Positions 44,635-55,891 of a stretch of DNA of 64,000 nucleotides are shown piece after piece; positions within the stretch are counted from its first letter, which is position 1; each line of letters starts with the position of its first letter. The notes beneath the pieces are model-generated. The model was not told the origin of the DNA and did no database searches. It was given only the letters and a program-made list of their open reading frames with translations. The translations under genes and the position numbers were made by a program. The DNA comes from Oryza sativa Japonica Group (lineage: Eukaryota > Streptophyta > Magnoliopsida > Poales > Poaceae), in assembly GCF_034140825.1 (NCBI RefSeq), contig NC_089043.1:25991501-26055500 (forward strand), in the 5' to 3' direction.

Positions 44635-45059
44635 ATGATCAGCGCCAAGAGATTGGTTCAATTGGCAAAGAAGTGGCAAAGGATAGCTGCCCTTGGAAGG
44701 AAGAGGATCATGGCAAAGGCCCAAGAAACTGAAGAATGCTCCACTTCTGTAGCAGTCAAGGGCCACTGCGTCATGTACACAGCTGATGGGAGGCGGTTCG
44801 AGGTCCCGTTGACGTACCTTGGCACCGCGGTCTTCAGTGAACTCCTGAGGATGTCCCAGGAGGAGTTCGGTTTCACAAGCGACGGCAGAATCGTGTTGCC
44901 TTTTGATGCTGAGAGATGGAGTATGCCATGTGCTTGCTCAAGAGAAATCCCTCAGTCGAGGTGGTGAATGCATTGCTCAGCTCTATTCCAATGTCTTGCC
45001 ACTGCACAAGTCGTATGGTGCCAACTGGTGGAGTCAACCAGCAAATTTCCTGCTTGTAG
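44635..45059 (+). pseudogene. SAUR with frameshift, tandem trio copy 2
   Basis: From [27 protein letters not shown] the frame follows its neighbours to [14 protein letters not shown]-like sequence near 44912 and then leaves register. One base is missing relative to the copy at 42721, where GCTGCAGAAATGG stands against GCTGAGAGATGG here, and the shifted frame ends at 44967. The original frame's tail (VNQQISCL, TAG at 45057-45059) is still readable. FDA also replaces the conserved CDA, so decay may have started before or after the shift. A sequencing error is possible. Confidence 0.88.
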
Positions 45060-46371
45060 CTTCCCGAAGAAGAGCCATAAGTCTTCTCCTGTAGTTGTAC
45101 TCTATTCTGTATTATATCTGGATCAATTCAAAATAGTTAGATGTAGCTATAGAAAGAGGGAAATTGCTCTGTAAAGCTTTCCGATCTTGCAAGCAGTCAA
45201 GAAACAGCCTGACAGCATAACCAAACCATTTTTTCCTTAAAACTTTTGTTGCATACAGGAATGATTGCACATATTTCATATGAGAATTGTTGACCATACA
45301 GAGTACTTTCAATACTCAACAAGTTTCTGTACAATCTATCTGCGGTTCTGATAAAAAAAATAGTGAGGGAAATGAAATGATCAGGTGGCACAAACAGCTG
45401 TTTTCAATGGTCAATCGTTGGATAAAGACTTCAGAAGGCCATTAGGAATAAAAAATAATGACTGAAGTGATGTGAAAATGACAAAATGGAAGGAGGCAAA
45501 TGAATTTAAGTCAGCAGTAAAAGATTGATTTTGGAGAAAAACAAGTAATGATGTTTAGCTGCTACCAGAATAAAATGTTGTTGAAGATAGAACCTTTAAG
45601 AGGTCACTAAGCCAGTATCCAGTAGGCTTGAACATGGCATCCATCATTAGTTTAGGCCATTTTTCCTTCGCATTTTTCAGCTAAATTTACCATATCATGG
45701 TTTGCTGTTGGCTGCAGACCCATAGGAAAGCCCAGCGAAGATGCTAGGGACTCAATGCCACATGAGATGCTACAAATCAGATGGACCAAACTGTTCAGCA
45801 AGTTACACACAACGATCAGTTGATGTGGCCTCTTTCACACCTATTCAAATTGTCAAGCAGGTTACATAAGTACAGTGTACACATGGAAATCCAATGGAGA
45901 CGACTTCTCATCATCTGCTAAATAAAGGCTGCTGACTGCTGAACCATAAGTGCTAGACAACCCTGTCTTGCAGTCTCCGTTGTGTAACTTGTGTTGTATC
46001 GCGAAGTACAAAAATAAGATCACCTAATCATTATGAAATATTGGGCTTGTCCAATAAACATAAGCAGATAATCTTTTATTCTCAACAAAAGATGACGAAC
46101 AAAATGAAATCCACCAATAAAAGGCTGGACCAGAGGTGCCTTCACCATGCCTGTCTGCTATTATCTCATTGCACAATAGCTGATGGAACTTCAACTGCCC
46201 CCCACGCGTTGGACACAATTAACATGGGGTCCTTGTGCCCCTCATCCACTAAACATATCGCTATGGCATTCAGTTTGCAGAACTCAACCACCAAGACTTG
46301 CATGCAGCAAACGTTTGTCCCTATCAAAGTCTAACTCAATCAGCTACACGCAGCATTGCATGTTGCGGTAT
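45060..46371. other. tandem-unit spacer
   Basis: No gene supported. It repeats the neighbouring spacers, with a DST-like 3' UTR element at about 45118-45148. Confidence 0.7.
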
Positions 46372-46445
46372 CATGGCCCTGTCCCTTGCTGATACATCTG
46401 ACCTACATCGAAACTGGCACGCCATCATCTTCATCATCTATAAAT
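46372..46445 (+). promoter_or_regulatory. SAUR promoter: CATGGCCCTGTCCCTTGC motif and TATA box
   Basis: The motif lies at 46372-46389 and TATAAAT at 46439-46445. Confidence 0.75.
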
Positions 46446-46574
46446 TGAGAGGCAAGCTATCTCAATACCATCAGTTCATCAGCTCATCCAGAGTCAGAAA
46501 CTGAACATCACACCTTGTAGCATACCTACTCAAATTCCCAGCTGAAAAACAAGACAACAAGCAGCCGACCAACC

Positions 46575-47000
46575 ATGATCAGCGCCAAGAGACTTGTTCA
46601 GCTGGCCAAGAAGTGGCAAAGGATGGCAGCCCTTGGGAGGAAGAGGGTCATGGCAGCAGCTCAAGAAACTGAAGAATGCTCCACTTCTGTAGCAGTCAAG
46701 GGCCATTGCGTCATGTACACAGCTGACGGGAGGCGGTTCGAGGTCCCATTGGTGTACCTTGGCATGAGGGTCTTCATTGAACTCCTGAGGATGTCCCAGG
46801 AGGAGTTTGGCTTCACGAGCGATGGCAGAATCATGCTGCCTTGTGATGCTGCAGAGATGGAGTATGCCATGTGCTTGCTCAAGAGAAATGCCTCAGCTGA
46901 TGTGGTGAATGCATTGCTAAGCTCTATGCTGACATCTTGCCGCTACACTGGTAGTATGATCCCAACTGTTGGGGCCAGCCAGCACATTTGCTGTTTGTAG
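46575..47000 (+). CDS. SAUR family protein (141 aa), tandem trio copy 3
   Basis: It starts [27 protein letters not shown]. The core at about residues 44-107 reads [45 protein letters not shown] and [12 protein letters not shown], with the tail VGASQHICCL. The YLGMRVFIELL segment departs from the [11 protein letters not shown] of its siblings at three sites in seven residues, a local burst of change at the most conserved part of the family. Its 3' flank is more diverged than those of the other two. Confidence 0.95.
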   Translation: MISAKRLVQLAKKWQRMAALGRKRVMAAAQETEECSTSVAVKGHCVMYTADGRRFEVPLVYLGMRVFIELLRMSQEEFGFTSDGRIMLPCDAAEMEYAMCLLKRNASADVVNALLSSMLTSCRYTGSMIPTVGASQHICCL

Positions 47001-48267
47001 CTACTGAAGTCATGCATGTTGAGGCCCTGATTCTGATTCCTTTATGTGGCTTACCTGGAATGGTCCAATGTAAGATAGTTAGATTAACAAAAGGAAAGTG
47101 AAATATGCTATGTAAAGCCATTTGATCTTGCAAATAATCAAGAAGAAACGTGGCCAACCAGCAGTTGCAGCCATTTTTGCTTACATTTAAATTGCCTATA
47201 ATAGTGAATGCCACTCTTTTCGAAATTGCAGCATGCAGAATGCATGGCAAGTTTCTCTGAAATCTACCATATAAGATTCTCACCTTAAGAAATATAAGCT
47301 GCTGTTAGAAAAGTGAACAAGTGAAATCATCAAGTAGAAGAGCATTTGTTTTTATGATGAACCCTCAAGATAAAACTTACAAAAGCCCTCAGGATGACAA
47401 GGGTCAAGGAAAACAGATTTCATTGACACTATAAGACCGGATTTTCGAGTATGAACGAGTGAGGTTTAACTGTTGACATATAATTCTACACCCTGAAATG
47501 GTAAAACTGCATATAAGAAAATTAGGCCTGAAATGCTCAAAAGAAAATTTGAAAGCATAATAAAAGACATGTCCATAGTGGTTCTCCAAATGGAAAACTG
47601 AACTGTAGCGTTTCCATTTATAGTAATAGAAATGGGAGAGGGTTTCCTTCTCTTTCTTTAAAAAAGAAAAAAAAAGACGATTCACTAAATGGTCTTCAGG
47701 TTGGCAGCTGGTTGTAGGCCCACAGGAAAGTTCAGAGAAGCTCACACCACATGCAATGTACAAGTCGGTAGGTCATCAATCAGAATGGAGATGGGAGATG
47801 GGGACTGTTCAGTAAGTTTCATACTCTGCATTTATTAACAAACTGCCTTTCAGACTTAATCAAACTGTCAAGAACATACATAAGCACATTGTGAACTGGC
47901 CATACCCATGATAATGGCCCTTAAATTGATTGCAACTCACGGTGATACACTGCAAACTGCGAAGTACAAGAACAGGGTCCCTGATCATTGTGAAAATGAT
48001 TGGTCTTTTGATTAACATATGCAGCTTATCTTTCACTATCAGCACAAGACTTGTCTGCCAATATCTCATTGTGTAGTACCTGAGGAACTGACCTTCACAC
48101 ACTGGACCCAATTTGCATGGGGCCCTCGTGCCACTTATCCGCTAAGCACGTTATATGGCGGTGCACTGTTATGTGCTCACCACACATCAAACAGTTGGCC
48201 CTAAAGCAATGTCAAATCTCGATCACCTTGCCTTGATCAGACTGGAACATCGCACATGATGTGCTCA
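47001..48267. other. diverged tandem-unit spacer
   Basis: No gene supported. Only scattered blocks match the other spacers (GGTTGTAGGCCCACAGGAAAG near 47710). Confidence 0.6.
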
Positions 48268-48342
48268 TGACCTTGTCTCCTTACCCAGCGTTTCCAACCA
48301 TGCCTAACTTGGCTGGATACCTCCTTCTCTCCAACTATAAAT
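48268..48342 (+). promoter_or_regulatory. SAUR promoter: CCTTGTCTCC motif and TATA box
   Basis: TGTCTC lies at 48274-48279 within ATGACCTTGTCTCC, and TATAAAT at 48336-48342. Confidence 0.75.
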
Positions 48343-48446
48343 CCATGGCTAAGTGGCCTCCAAACACCATCACTTCATCCACGAACAAAGCACTGCAACT
48401 CAGGTAGAGGTTTCCAGCTTCCGCCCTCCAGAAAAAAGAATCAACC

Positions 48447-48881
48447 ATGATCAGCACCAAGAGAATTGCTCAACTAGCAAAGAAGTGGAGAAGGATGGCA
48501 GCCAAGGGAAGGAAGCGGCTTACAATGATGGCACCACAAGAAGCTGAAGGATGCTCAACAATGGTGGCAGGCAAGGGCTACTGCATCGTATACACCGCAG
48601 ATGGCATGCGGTTTGAGGTGCCACTGCGGTACCTCGGCACGATGGTCTTCGGTGAGCTCCTGAGGATGTCACAGGAGGAGTTTGGCTTCACGAGTGATGG
48701 AAAGATCACATTACCATGTGATGCCATGGTGATGGAGTACGTGATGTGCTTACTTAGAAGAAATGCTTCAGTAGATGTTGAGAAGGCATTCTTGAGCTCC
48801 ATGGCGATTTCGTGCCACTATGCAAACAGTACGACACCGTCTCTGGGAGTAAACATGCAAGTTGCTATTTGCAGCTCCTAG
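48447..48881 (+). CDS. SAUR family protein (144 aa)
   Basis: It starts [27 protein letters not shown]. The core at about residues 46-109 reads [45 protein letters not shown] and [12 protein letters not shown]; the tail is VNMQVAICSS. GYC replaces GHC. Its closest relative in the window is the gene at 61615 (shared [15 protein letters not shown] start, TPSLG tail), both on the plus strand. Confidence 0.95.
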   Translation: MISTKRIAQLAKKWRRMAAKGRKRLTMMAPQEAEGCSTMVAGKGYCIVYTADGMRFEVPLRYLGTMVFGELLRMSQEEFGFTSDGKITLPCDAMVMEYVMCLLRRNASVDVEKAFLSSMAISCHYANSTTPSLGVNMQVAICSS

Positions 48882-50217
48882 TAGTCATTTGTTAAGCACT
48901 CTTGCATGTAAAGTAGTTCTAGATAGAAGGAAAAAGTTGTACATTCTCTCATATGACAAAATTTGGCATCTGCCACTTTGATAACATCAGTATGTGAATC
49001 CAATTTTATCTGGAAAGGCTGAAGCCAACTGAGGAGAAACCAGGTCAATCACAACCGACAGTCATAATTCATATTATTTTCTATTGCATTTCTTTAAAAA
49101 ATACAATGAGTCTGCAGACAAGAAAAAGGATTATATACTAACTGTCACATATTAGCACATACTAGAACAGATGTTTCTGAACTTCTTTTAAAAAAAGAAG
49201 ATGAAGAGAGGAAACTAAAGCCAGCACATCAAGGTTCACAACTTATGGAAGGCTCAGAGGAGGTGCAGGAAGACTCCAACTCTCTAATAATGGATTCAAC
49301 ATGACACATTACAAATCAAGGAGACCAATCAAAACTGAGATATGAAATTTTCTGGAAGTTAGCTTAAACCCAATTGAGGGACACAATCCTACCCCATGTC
49401 CGTGGCATTAATCTACACCAAATGAAATTAGTACTGCTAAACACAGAAGTTTCAAGTACTAATTAGTCCCTGCACGCACAAATCCAATGAAGTGTACTCT
49501 GCTCTTCTCCTTCTGCTCAGGAAAATATGCACATGGGGATTATAGGAAACACAGATGCTTCGCAGAATCTTTGGGAATACAACATGCAACTTAAAACACA
49601 TTGTGGGGGTAATTACTTGGCATTGGCAACCTCCAACCCTTTGGCAAAAAAAAACTTTTTTTTTCTATGCCGATTAACGCTTAGATATAGAAAAAAGTAG
49701 AACCTTTTGGGAGATAGCGATCACAGCCAGAATATCAACAAAAGCTATAGTATTAGATGCATCATGCATAATATCCTAATTTCTTCATTGGTAAAAAATA
49801 AATATCTTCAGGAACTGCGCACTTTATGCCCAAGCTAAAACAAATGTACTAGAACAAGAGGGTTTTTTTTAACTTTCTTGAGTAACAACAAGAAAACTCC
49901 GAAATCTCTAACCATGGCTGCAAGAACTTTCTCGAGACAAACAACTACCACAAGCAAATTTGCTTTCTTTAATACACTACCGATTTGGGCCTATTCGGTT
50001 GGGGATTCTCACCAGTCACCAGACTGTGGGCATCGATGTCACAGCAGACTCCACCGGCGAGCCTGCCTAGCGAGCGCCCAGGCGGCCGCGCGAGATTCAC
50101 CGGCGCTAGCGGCCGCCACTTCCGCCGCCGCCGGCGGATACTTTTTTTTTTTTTTTGACATTTGCGGCGGATACTTCGAATCTTCGATATGGGTACAATA
50201 CTTAAATGAAGGATACT
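48882..50217. other. intergenic, nothing recognised
   Basis: AT-rich sequence, then a GC-rich patch at 50030-50140 and a run of 16 T near 50143. An open frame at 49878-50255 has no domain. Confidence 0.5.
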
Positions 50218-50515
50218 TGGTGTTTGGATCACCGACTAACTTTAGTCTATACTGAGTATTAAATATATACTACTTACAAAACTAATTATATAAATGAAAG
50301 CTAATTTACGAGATAAATTTTTTAGACCTAATTAATCCATAATTGGAGAATATTTACTATAGCATCACATAGGCTAATTATGGATTAATTAGGCTCAATA
50401 GATTCGTCTCGTGAATTAGTCCAAAATTATAGATAAGTTTTATTAATAGTCTACGTTTAATATTTATAATTAGTGTTCAAACATCCGATGTGATAGAGAC
50501 TTAAAAGTCCATCTA
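50218..50515. mobile_element. MITE, decayed at one end
   Basis: The left end GGTGTTTGGATCACCGACTAA and, on the right, TGTTCAAACATCCGATGTGATAGAGACTT match in inverse the ends of a common rice MITE type (my recollection). Inside, AATTAATCCATAATT and AATTATGGATTAATT form a near-perfect inverted pair. Exact ends are unclear. Confidence 0.55.
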
Positions 50516-50774
50516 CACAGGGTCAGAGGGTCTAACCATAAAAGCCCAAATCCTCTAACCTGTCTCAATCCGAACCGTCCATATTAATCGATCAAAACAG
50601 ACACGTCAATGAAAGCTGCTAGAATTGAATCCACTACGAAATCTTTCTAATTTCTTCAGAACTCACTAGTAAGAAACAATAAGAATGCATGCAATATTTC
50701 GGCATATTTTTCCGTTGTGTCACAGAACCAATTGATCAAACAAAATCGTATACTATACATCATGAACAGATGAA

Positions 50775-51050
50775 TTATGTGCAAACAAGAACTGATTGTT
50801 GAGACCCGGCATAGTGGCAAGGCCTGGCCATGGAGCTCAAGAACGCCCTCTCGACCTCTTCAGAGGCATCTCTTCTAAGCAGGCACAAGACATACTCCAT
50901 CACCGACGCATCGCACGGCAACGTGATCCTACCGTCGTCGCCGGCGAAGCCGAACTCCTCCCGGGACATGGTCAGGAGCTCGCCGAAGACCGCCGTGCCG
51001 AGGTACAGCAATGGCACCTCGAACCGCGCCCCGTCGGCAAATGGCTCCAA
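50775..51050 (-). pseudogene. 5'-truncated SAUR fragment
   Basis: On the minus strand the frame reads [51 protein letters not shown] and [15 protein letters not shown] with the tail SVLVCT. About 50 N-terminal residues present in all full copies are missing: SAUR similarity stops at the DG codons near 51035 and unrelated sequence follows (repeats of CAAATGG(C/A)). No SAUR promoter is seen upstream. The closest relative is the gene at 29786. An ATG in the foreign part gives a 91-residue frame, which I consider accidental. Confidence 0.85.
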
Positions 51051-51840
51051 ATGGAAGCAATCTGACTACCAAATGGCTCCGGCAGGCAGTCTTACTCCGT
51101 TCGTCAAAATCTGACTTGGATACAGACAGTGATACCAAGTTGGAGTCTTTTTGAATTGATACCAAGTTGGAGTTGCTGCACTGAAAGTCTGAAACTAGGG
51201 GCAGCAACCTTGTTTAAACTTTCCTGCCAAAACCAGCATGAAACTCCCAAAAGGTCGTAGGACCATTGCAAAATGCAAGGAAAATGCCAAGAAATGGTCG
51301 CCACTACATGTGCCATGCTACAAATCATGCAGACAACCGATGGAAATCGGGGAGATGGAGCTGCAGTACTGCAAGTTGTGCCTGCAACAATCAAACCACT
51401 GCTAGCTAGCTAACCAACACCTAATAGGCATGCAATGCAACTCTGAGGCTGTAAAGCAGAGAAACGAACCCTGAATCTGCCCAGGAAAGGGCACTCCTGA
51501 ACCTTCGCGCGGCGCCGTGTCTCCTTCAGTCCTTCGACACTACCACTTCACCTAACTGAAATCACAAGAACTAGTAATAGTCGTCAACTCATTCAGAAAA
51601 CGATTGTCTTTGAACTAATCCATATCACCAATTTCTTGATACAGGAAGCTGACCAGAATGGAACAGCCTGCACGATGATGCTTCTCCCAGTTCAGCTGCA
51701 ACTACTGTAGTACGTACGTATCTGGTTGCCCAGCCACTAGTCCACTGCAGCAGCAGGTGATGGCCTACCTCGCTGCTGTAGTACCTAATCTGAATCTCTC
51801 GCTGCCTACCTCTCGAGGCAACATTGCACGAGTCCAGCTC
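51051..51840. other. intergenic, small direct repeat
   Basis: GATACCAAGTTGGAGT occurs twice (near 51130 and 51158). Nothing else was recognised. Confidence 0.5.
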
Positions 51841-51905
51841 ATGGCCTTGTCTCCAACCAAATGCCTTACACATGGACCATCTTTCGTCTCGTCTCGTCTA
51901 TATAT
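51841..51905 (+). promoter_or_regulatory. SAUR promoter: ATGGCCTTGTCTCC motif and TATA box
   Basis: TGTCTC lies at 51848-51853 and TATATAT at 51899-51905. GTCTCGTCTCGTC just before the TATA box adds further TGTC-like cores. Confidence 0.7.
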
Positions 51906-51995
51906 CCATGACGATCTAGCTATTAGCGATCAACATACCATCCATTCTTCCTGAGCAACACACACCTGAAACCAAGAACATAACAAGCAGCCGCC

Positions 51996-52430
51996 ATGAT
52001 CCATTCCAAGAAGCTCGCTCAGCTTGCGAGGAAGCTGCAGAGGATCAAGACGGCCGCCAGCAACAGGGAGGACGACGACGCCGGCTGCACGTCGACCTCG
52101 CCGTCGCCGGTGGCGGACAAGGGCCACTGCGCCGTGTACACGTCCGACGGGGCGCGGTTCGAGGTGCCGTTGCCGTACCTCGGCACGACGGTGTTCGTCG
52201 AGCTCCTGAGGATGTCGCAGGAGGAGTTCGGGTTCGCCGGCGGCGACGGAAGGATCACGCTGCCCTGCGACGCGGCGGCGATGGAGTACGTGATGTGCTT
52301 GCTGAGGAGGAACGCGTCGGAGGAGGTTGAGAGGGCGTTCCTGAGCTCGGTGGTGACGATGCCTTGCCAGAATTCAGGCTGCACGATGCCACCTGTGGCG
52401 TTGCACCATCAGTTTGCAGTTTGTAGCTAA
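51996..52430 (+). CDS. SAUR family protein (144 aa)
   Basis: It starts MIHSKKLAQLARKLQRIKTA. A Ser/Pro linker (about residues 25-44) precedes the core at about 45-110: [46 protein letters not shown] and [12 protein letters not shown]. The tail is PVALHHQFAVCS. The coding part is extremely GC-rich. Its last 230 coding bases and about 100 bases of 3' UTR are nearly identical to the fragment at 60345, and it groups with the SAUR at 21709. Confidence 0.95.
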   Translation: MIHSKKLAQLARKLQRIKTAASNREDDDAGCTSTSPSPVADKGHCAVYTSDGARFEVPLPYLGTTVFVELLRMSQEEFGFAGGDGRITLPCDAAAMEYVMCLLRRNASEEVERAFLSSVVTMPCQNSGCTMPPVALHHQFAVCS

Positions 52431-53371
52431 AGGTTTCTGAAGATACTCACAGTTTCGCTGCACTGCATGTCTGCATTTTGCAAGTCTTGTGCAATCTGTA
52501 TGATGTAAAAAAGAGTAGTTCAGTGTAGGAGATTTGAAATGAAACATTGAATGACATTATGACATATACCAGAATTTGATTTAACTGATTTAGTACTTTA
52601 TTTAACCTTGGGCTTCAGTGTACATATGTTTGATTACGAGTTCAAGCGACCACGTTAACTGATCGTTTTGTGCAACTTGCTGAACAGTGTGATTTATCGA
52701 TCTAACTTTATTGATGGCAGCTGCAAAACATGGTATGGAAAATTTAACAGAAAAATGTGAAGGAAAAATAGACTGAACTTTTTCACGGATGACGCATTGC
52801 CTTCTTGAAAGGTTATAGTTTTAGCGACATTTTATTCAGATAGTAGTAAACATCACCGCACATGTTTTTCTCCGAAAAGTTGGTCTTTTATTACTGACTT
52901 GGAAATTTTGGCGTCCTTCCATTTTGTGATTTTTTTTACAGTACTTCAGTCATTATTTCTGATTCCTAATGGGTTTTATCTGATGATTCATGGTTGACGT
53001 GCAAAGCGCTTGCGTGTTCGGGGAAAAAATCATCGTTGGAAATGTTGTCTTTGCCATGCCACCTGATCATTTCATTTTTCACTATTTTATCAGAAGTGCT
53101 AGAATTCTAGAATAGATTGTACAGACACTTGTTGATACTGAATACTGTGTGCAATCAACAATTTTCATGGAACATAAGAATTTCTTTATGCAACATCAAG
53201 TTAAGGGGGGAAAATGGTTATTCAATTTCTTGATTGCTTTCAAGATTGAAAGGCTTACATGGCAATTTTTTTCCTCTTCCTATTAACTACATCTAACTAT
53301 CCTAAACTGATCAGGGCATGACACAGAATATAATGCAACTACAGGAGAAGACTTGGCTCTTCTTCATCAAT
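52431..53371. other. right-arm spacer (start of inverted arm)
   Basis: From about 52640 the sequence is the inverse of the spacer around 41100-41740 (for example CCATACCATG(T/G)TTTGC and the TGCAACTTGCTGAACAGTGTG block), marking the inner end of the right arm. A DST-like element for the next gene lies on the minus strand at 53287-53313. Confidence 0.65.
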
Positions 53372-53797
53372 CTACAAGCAGGAAATTTGCTGATTGACTC
53401 CAACAGTTGGCACCATAGAACCAGTGTAGTGGCAAGATGCCACCATGGAGCTCAGCAATGCTTTCTCCACCTCAACCGAAGCATTTCTCCTGAGCAAGCA
53501 CATGGCATACTCCATCACAGCAGCATCACAAGGCAGCATGATCCTGCCATCGATCGAGAAACCAAACTCCTCCTGTGACATCCGGAGGAGCTCACTGAAG
53601 ACCGCCGTGCCGAGGTACGCCAACGGGACCTCGAATCGGCTCCCGTCCGCCGTGTACATGGCGCAGTGGCCCTTGCCTGCCATGGAACTGCAGCATTCTT
53701 GATCTTGTTTGGCTCTCACTGTGAGCCTCTTCCTTCCGAGTGCTGCCATCCTCTGCCACTTCTTGGCCAGCTGAGCAACTCTCCTGGCACTGATCAT
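53372..53797 (-). CDS. SAUR family protein (141 aa), right arm copy 4
   Basis: It starts [27 protein letters not shown]. The core at about residues 44-107 reads [45 protein letters not shown] and [12 protein letters not shown]; the tail is VGVNQQISCL. It is the mirror copy of the gene at 38448: both share MISARR and GSRFEVPL, found nowhere else in the window. Confidence 0.95.
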   Translation of the reverse strand: MISARRVAQLAKKWQRMAALGRKRLTVRAKQDQECCSSMAGKGHCAMYTADGSRFEVPLAYLGTAVFSELLRMSQEEFGFSIDGRIMLPCDAAVMEYAMCLLRRNASVEVEKALLSSMVASCHYTGSMVPTVGVNQQISCL

Positions 53798-53921
53798 GGC
53801 TGGTTCTTGGTCTTGGGTTTTCAGCTGGAAACCTGATGAGATGTGCTATGAGGTGTGATGCAATGCTTGCTTTGTGGATGAGCTGATGAAATGTGATGGT
53901 GTTCAGTCTGCCTGATGCTGA

Positions 53922-53966
53922 ATTTATAGATGGCATTGAGATGAGTTAGCAAGGGACAAGGCCATG
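53922..53966 (-). promoter_or_regulatory. SAUR promoter: CATGGCCTTGTCCCTTGC motif and TATA box
   Basis: On the minus strand the motif lies at 53949-53966 and TATAAAT at 53922-53928. The two are closer together (about 20 bp) than in the mirror promoter at 38.3 kb (about 45 bp). Confidence 0.75.
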
Positions 53967-55269
53967 GGATCGGCGCATGCGATGTCGCGGTATGATTGAT
54001 TTGGGTCAGATTGTGATGTGAGCAAGTTTTCAGTGCATTGCTGGAAGCGATAGCAGTAGGAGCCAGTTGCTTTCAATCATTTTTGTGGCTGCCATACTGA
54101 ACAGCGTTACGAACAAGCCGCGTGAGAAGAACATGAGAATTGGACCCATTGTTTTCAGTTTCTATTGGACTACCGGTGGCTCTTAGATTCAATACTATCT
54201 AGAGATTGTGGTGATCTGAATGCAGCCTTGGAACATGCATTGCTCACGCCACTAAATCCCTAATATGTTGTTTCTGAACATTCATAAGAAGAAGTCTAGC
54301 ACATGGCCTGATTTTTCCTCCAGCATCTCATGTGGTGTTCATTTAGTTGTTCTTTCTTGCACTTCATTTCTTTTGGAGGTACTACTACACATCTAGATTA
54401 TTGATGTTCCTTTTTAAAAGGGTATTGTATCATAAGATTTATTGTATACCTGAATAATCATTCGAATAATGTTTCCAGGATCGAGATGTCGTTTTTGACT
54501 TGTCGGTCTGCATGTGTTGCATTTGCATATGATGTTTCTTGCTGTGGCTGAGCTTCAAAGTACAACTTATTAGGCAAGAAGAATATAATCATCCATAAAT
54601 AGTAATATACCTTGTGCTTGCTAGAATGCCGTATTTTCCCTCTACTTTTCTCTGTTTGAGAGGAATGTAAGGCCACGTGTGTTGATTCTTTTGACATGTT
54701 TTTGTGTTGAAACCTTCATTTGAGAAACATATTTGTGCTAGCACTGCCTGTTTTCCCTTGAGTTTTTCATGATACAAATAAAATTTGGAGAGTTACTTGT
54801 TCCAGTTGCAATTTCCCTTGTGTTGTTTACATGAGTATATCACCCAGAAATGCAAGACGAACTAAAAGAAACTCTGCACTTTCAGGCAAAGGAGGGTTTC
54901 AGAAAAATGTACGTTCATACAAGGTTCTGTGCATGACATGTTGCTTCCATCAATTTTTTTTTCTTCAACTGGTATAGGACTATGCAGAAATTTCTGAACT
55001 ACCTGAACGAATCATTTGCCATATTCATTGGTTAGTCTGACGCCTGTAAAACATCCCTTACGCAACCAAAAAAACATTACCTAAGCAATGATTATCACAC
55101 ACCCAGAACTGGAGAACTCAGGAGTCACAACAATTTCAGATAAGAAACAGAGAGAATGAACAGTTTCCTTTGATATGAATAATCACAATGTCTATTACTC
55201 CCATCATGTTTCCATATTTACATCATTCAAAGGAAGATAAAAGGAGAAAGATTAGCTATACGTAAACTT
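53967..55269. other. right-arm spacer of the inverted duplication
   Basis: No gene supported. It is the inverse of about 36766-38260. Confidence 0.65.
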
Positions 55270-55704
55270 TCAGAAGCTAGAAGCTGCTACTTGTTGGACA
55301 GACCCCAAGGATTGTGCAAAGCCATTCCCATAGTGGCAAGATTTCACAATGGTGCTCAGGAATGCCCTGACAACTTCCTCGGATGCATTTCTTCTAAGCA
55401 AGCACAGGACATACTCCATGACCTCTGCATCACAAGGCAATGTGATCCCTCCATCGGTTGTGAAGCCAAACTCCTCCTGAGACATCCTGAGGAGCTCTGC
55501 GAAGATCGTCGTGGCGAGGAACGCCAACGGGACCTCAAACCGCCGCCCATCAGCAGTGTACATGATGCAATGGCCCTTCACTGCCACAGAACTGCAGCAT
55601 TCATCGGTTGCTTTGGGTGTCGTCCATGTGATCCTCTTCCTCCCGAGGGCTGCTATTCTTTGCCACTTCTTTGCCATTTGAGCGAGCCTCTTGGCACTGA
55701 TCAT
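55270..55704 (-). CDS. SAUR family protein (144 aa), right arm copy 3
   Basis: It starts [27 protein letters not shown]. The core at about residues 46-109 reads [45 protein letters not shown] and [12 protein letters not shown]; the tail [14 protein letters not shown] has no Cys near its end. It is nearly identical to the gene at 36331, and the flanks on both sides match. Confidence 0.95.
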   Translation of the reverse strand: MISAKRLAQMAKKWQRIAALGRKRITWTTPKATDECCSSVAVKGHCIMYTADGRRFEVPLAFLATTIFAELLRMSQEEFGFTTDGGITLPCDAEVMEYVLCLLRRNASEEVVRAFLSTIVKSCHYGNGFAQSLGSVQQVAASSF

Positions 55705-55810
55705 GGTTGCTCTCCTTCTTTCTTGTCTGAAATTTTTTGTATAAGGTAGTATTCAGCTATGAGATATGTTTGGGTTGTGGATGATGAAGTGGTCGTTTCT
55801 AAAATGTTGG

Positions 55811-55891
55811 ATTTATAGGGATGAGGGGAAAGAGAGGAATGTGGTTTAGGTGCAACTATCAGTGCAAGCTGGCAAAGGACACAAGGCCATG
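55811..55891 (-). promoter_or_regulatory. SAUR promoter: CATGGCCTTGTGTCCTTTGCC motif and TATA box
   Basis: On the minus strand the motif lies at 55871-55891 and TATAAAT at 55811-55817. It has a 2-bp insertion (TGTGTCC) compared with its mirror copy. Confidence 0.7.

Noticed and set aside
49878-50255. 125-residue plus-strand ORF as a gene
   Set aside because: It crosses a poly(T) run, ends at the edge of a MITE and has no domain.
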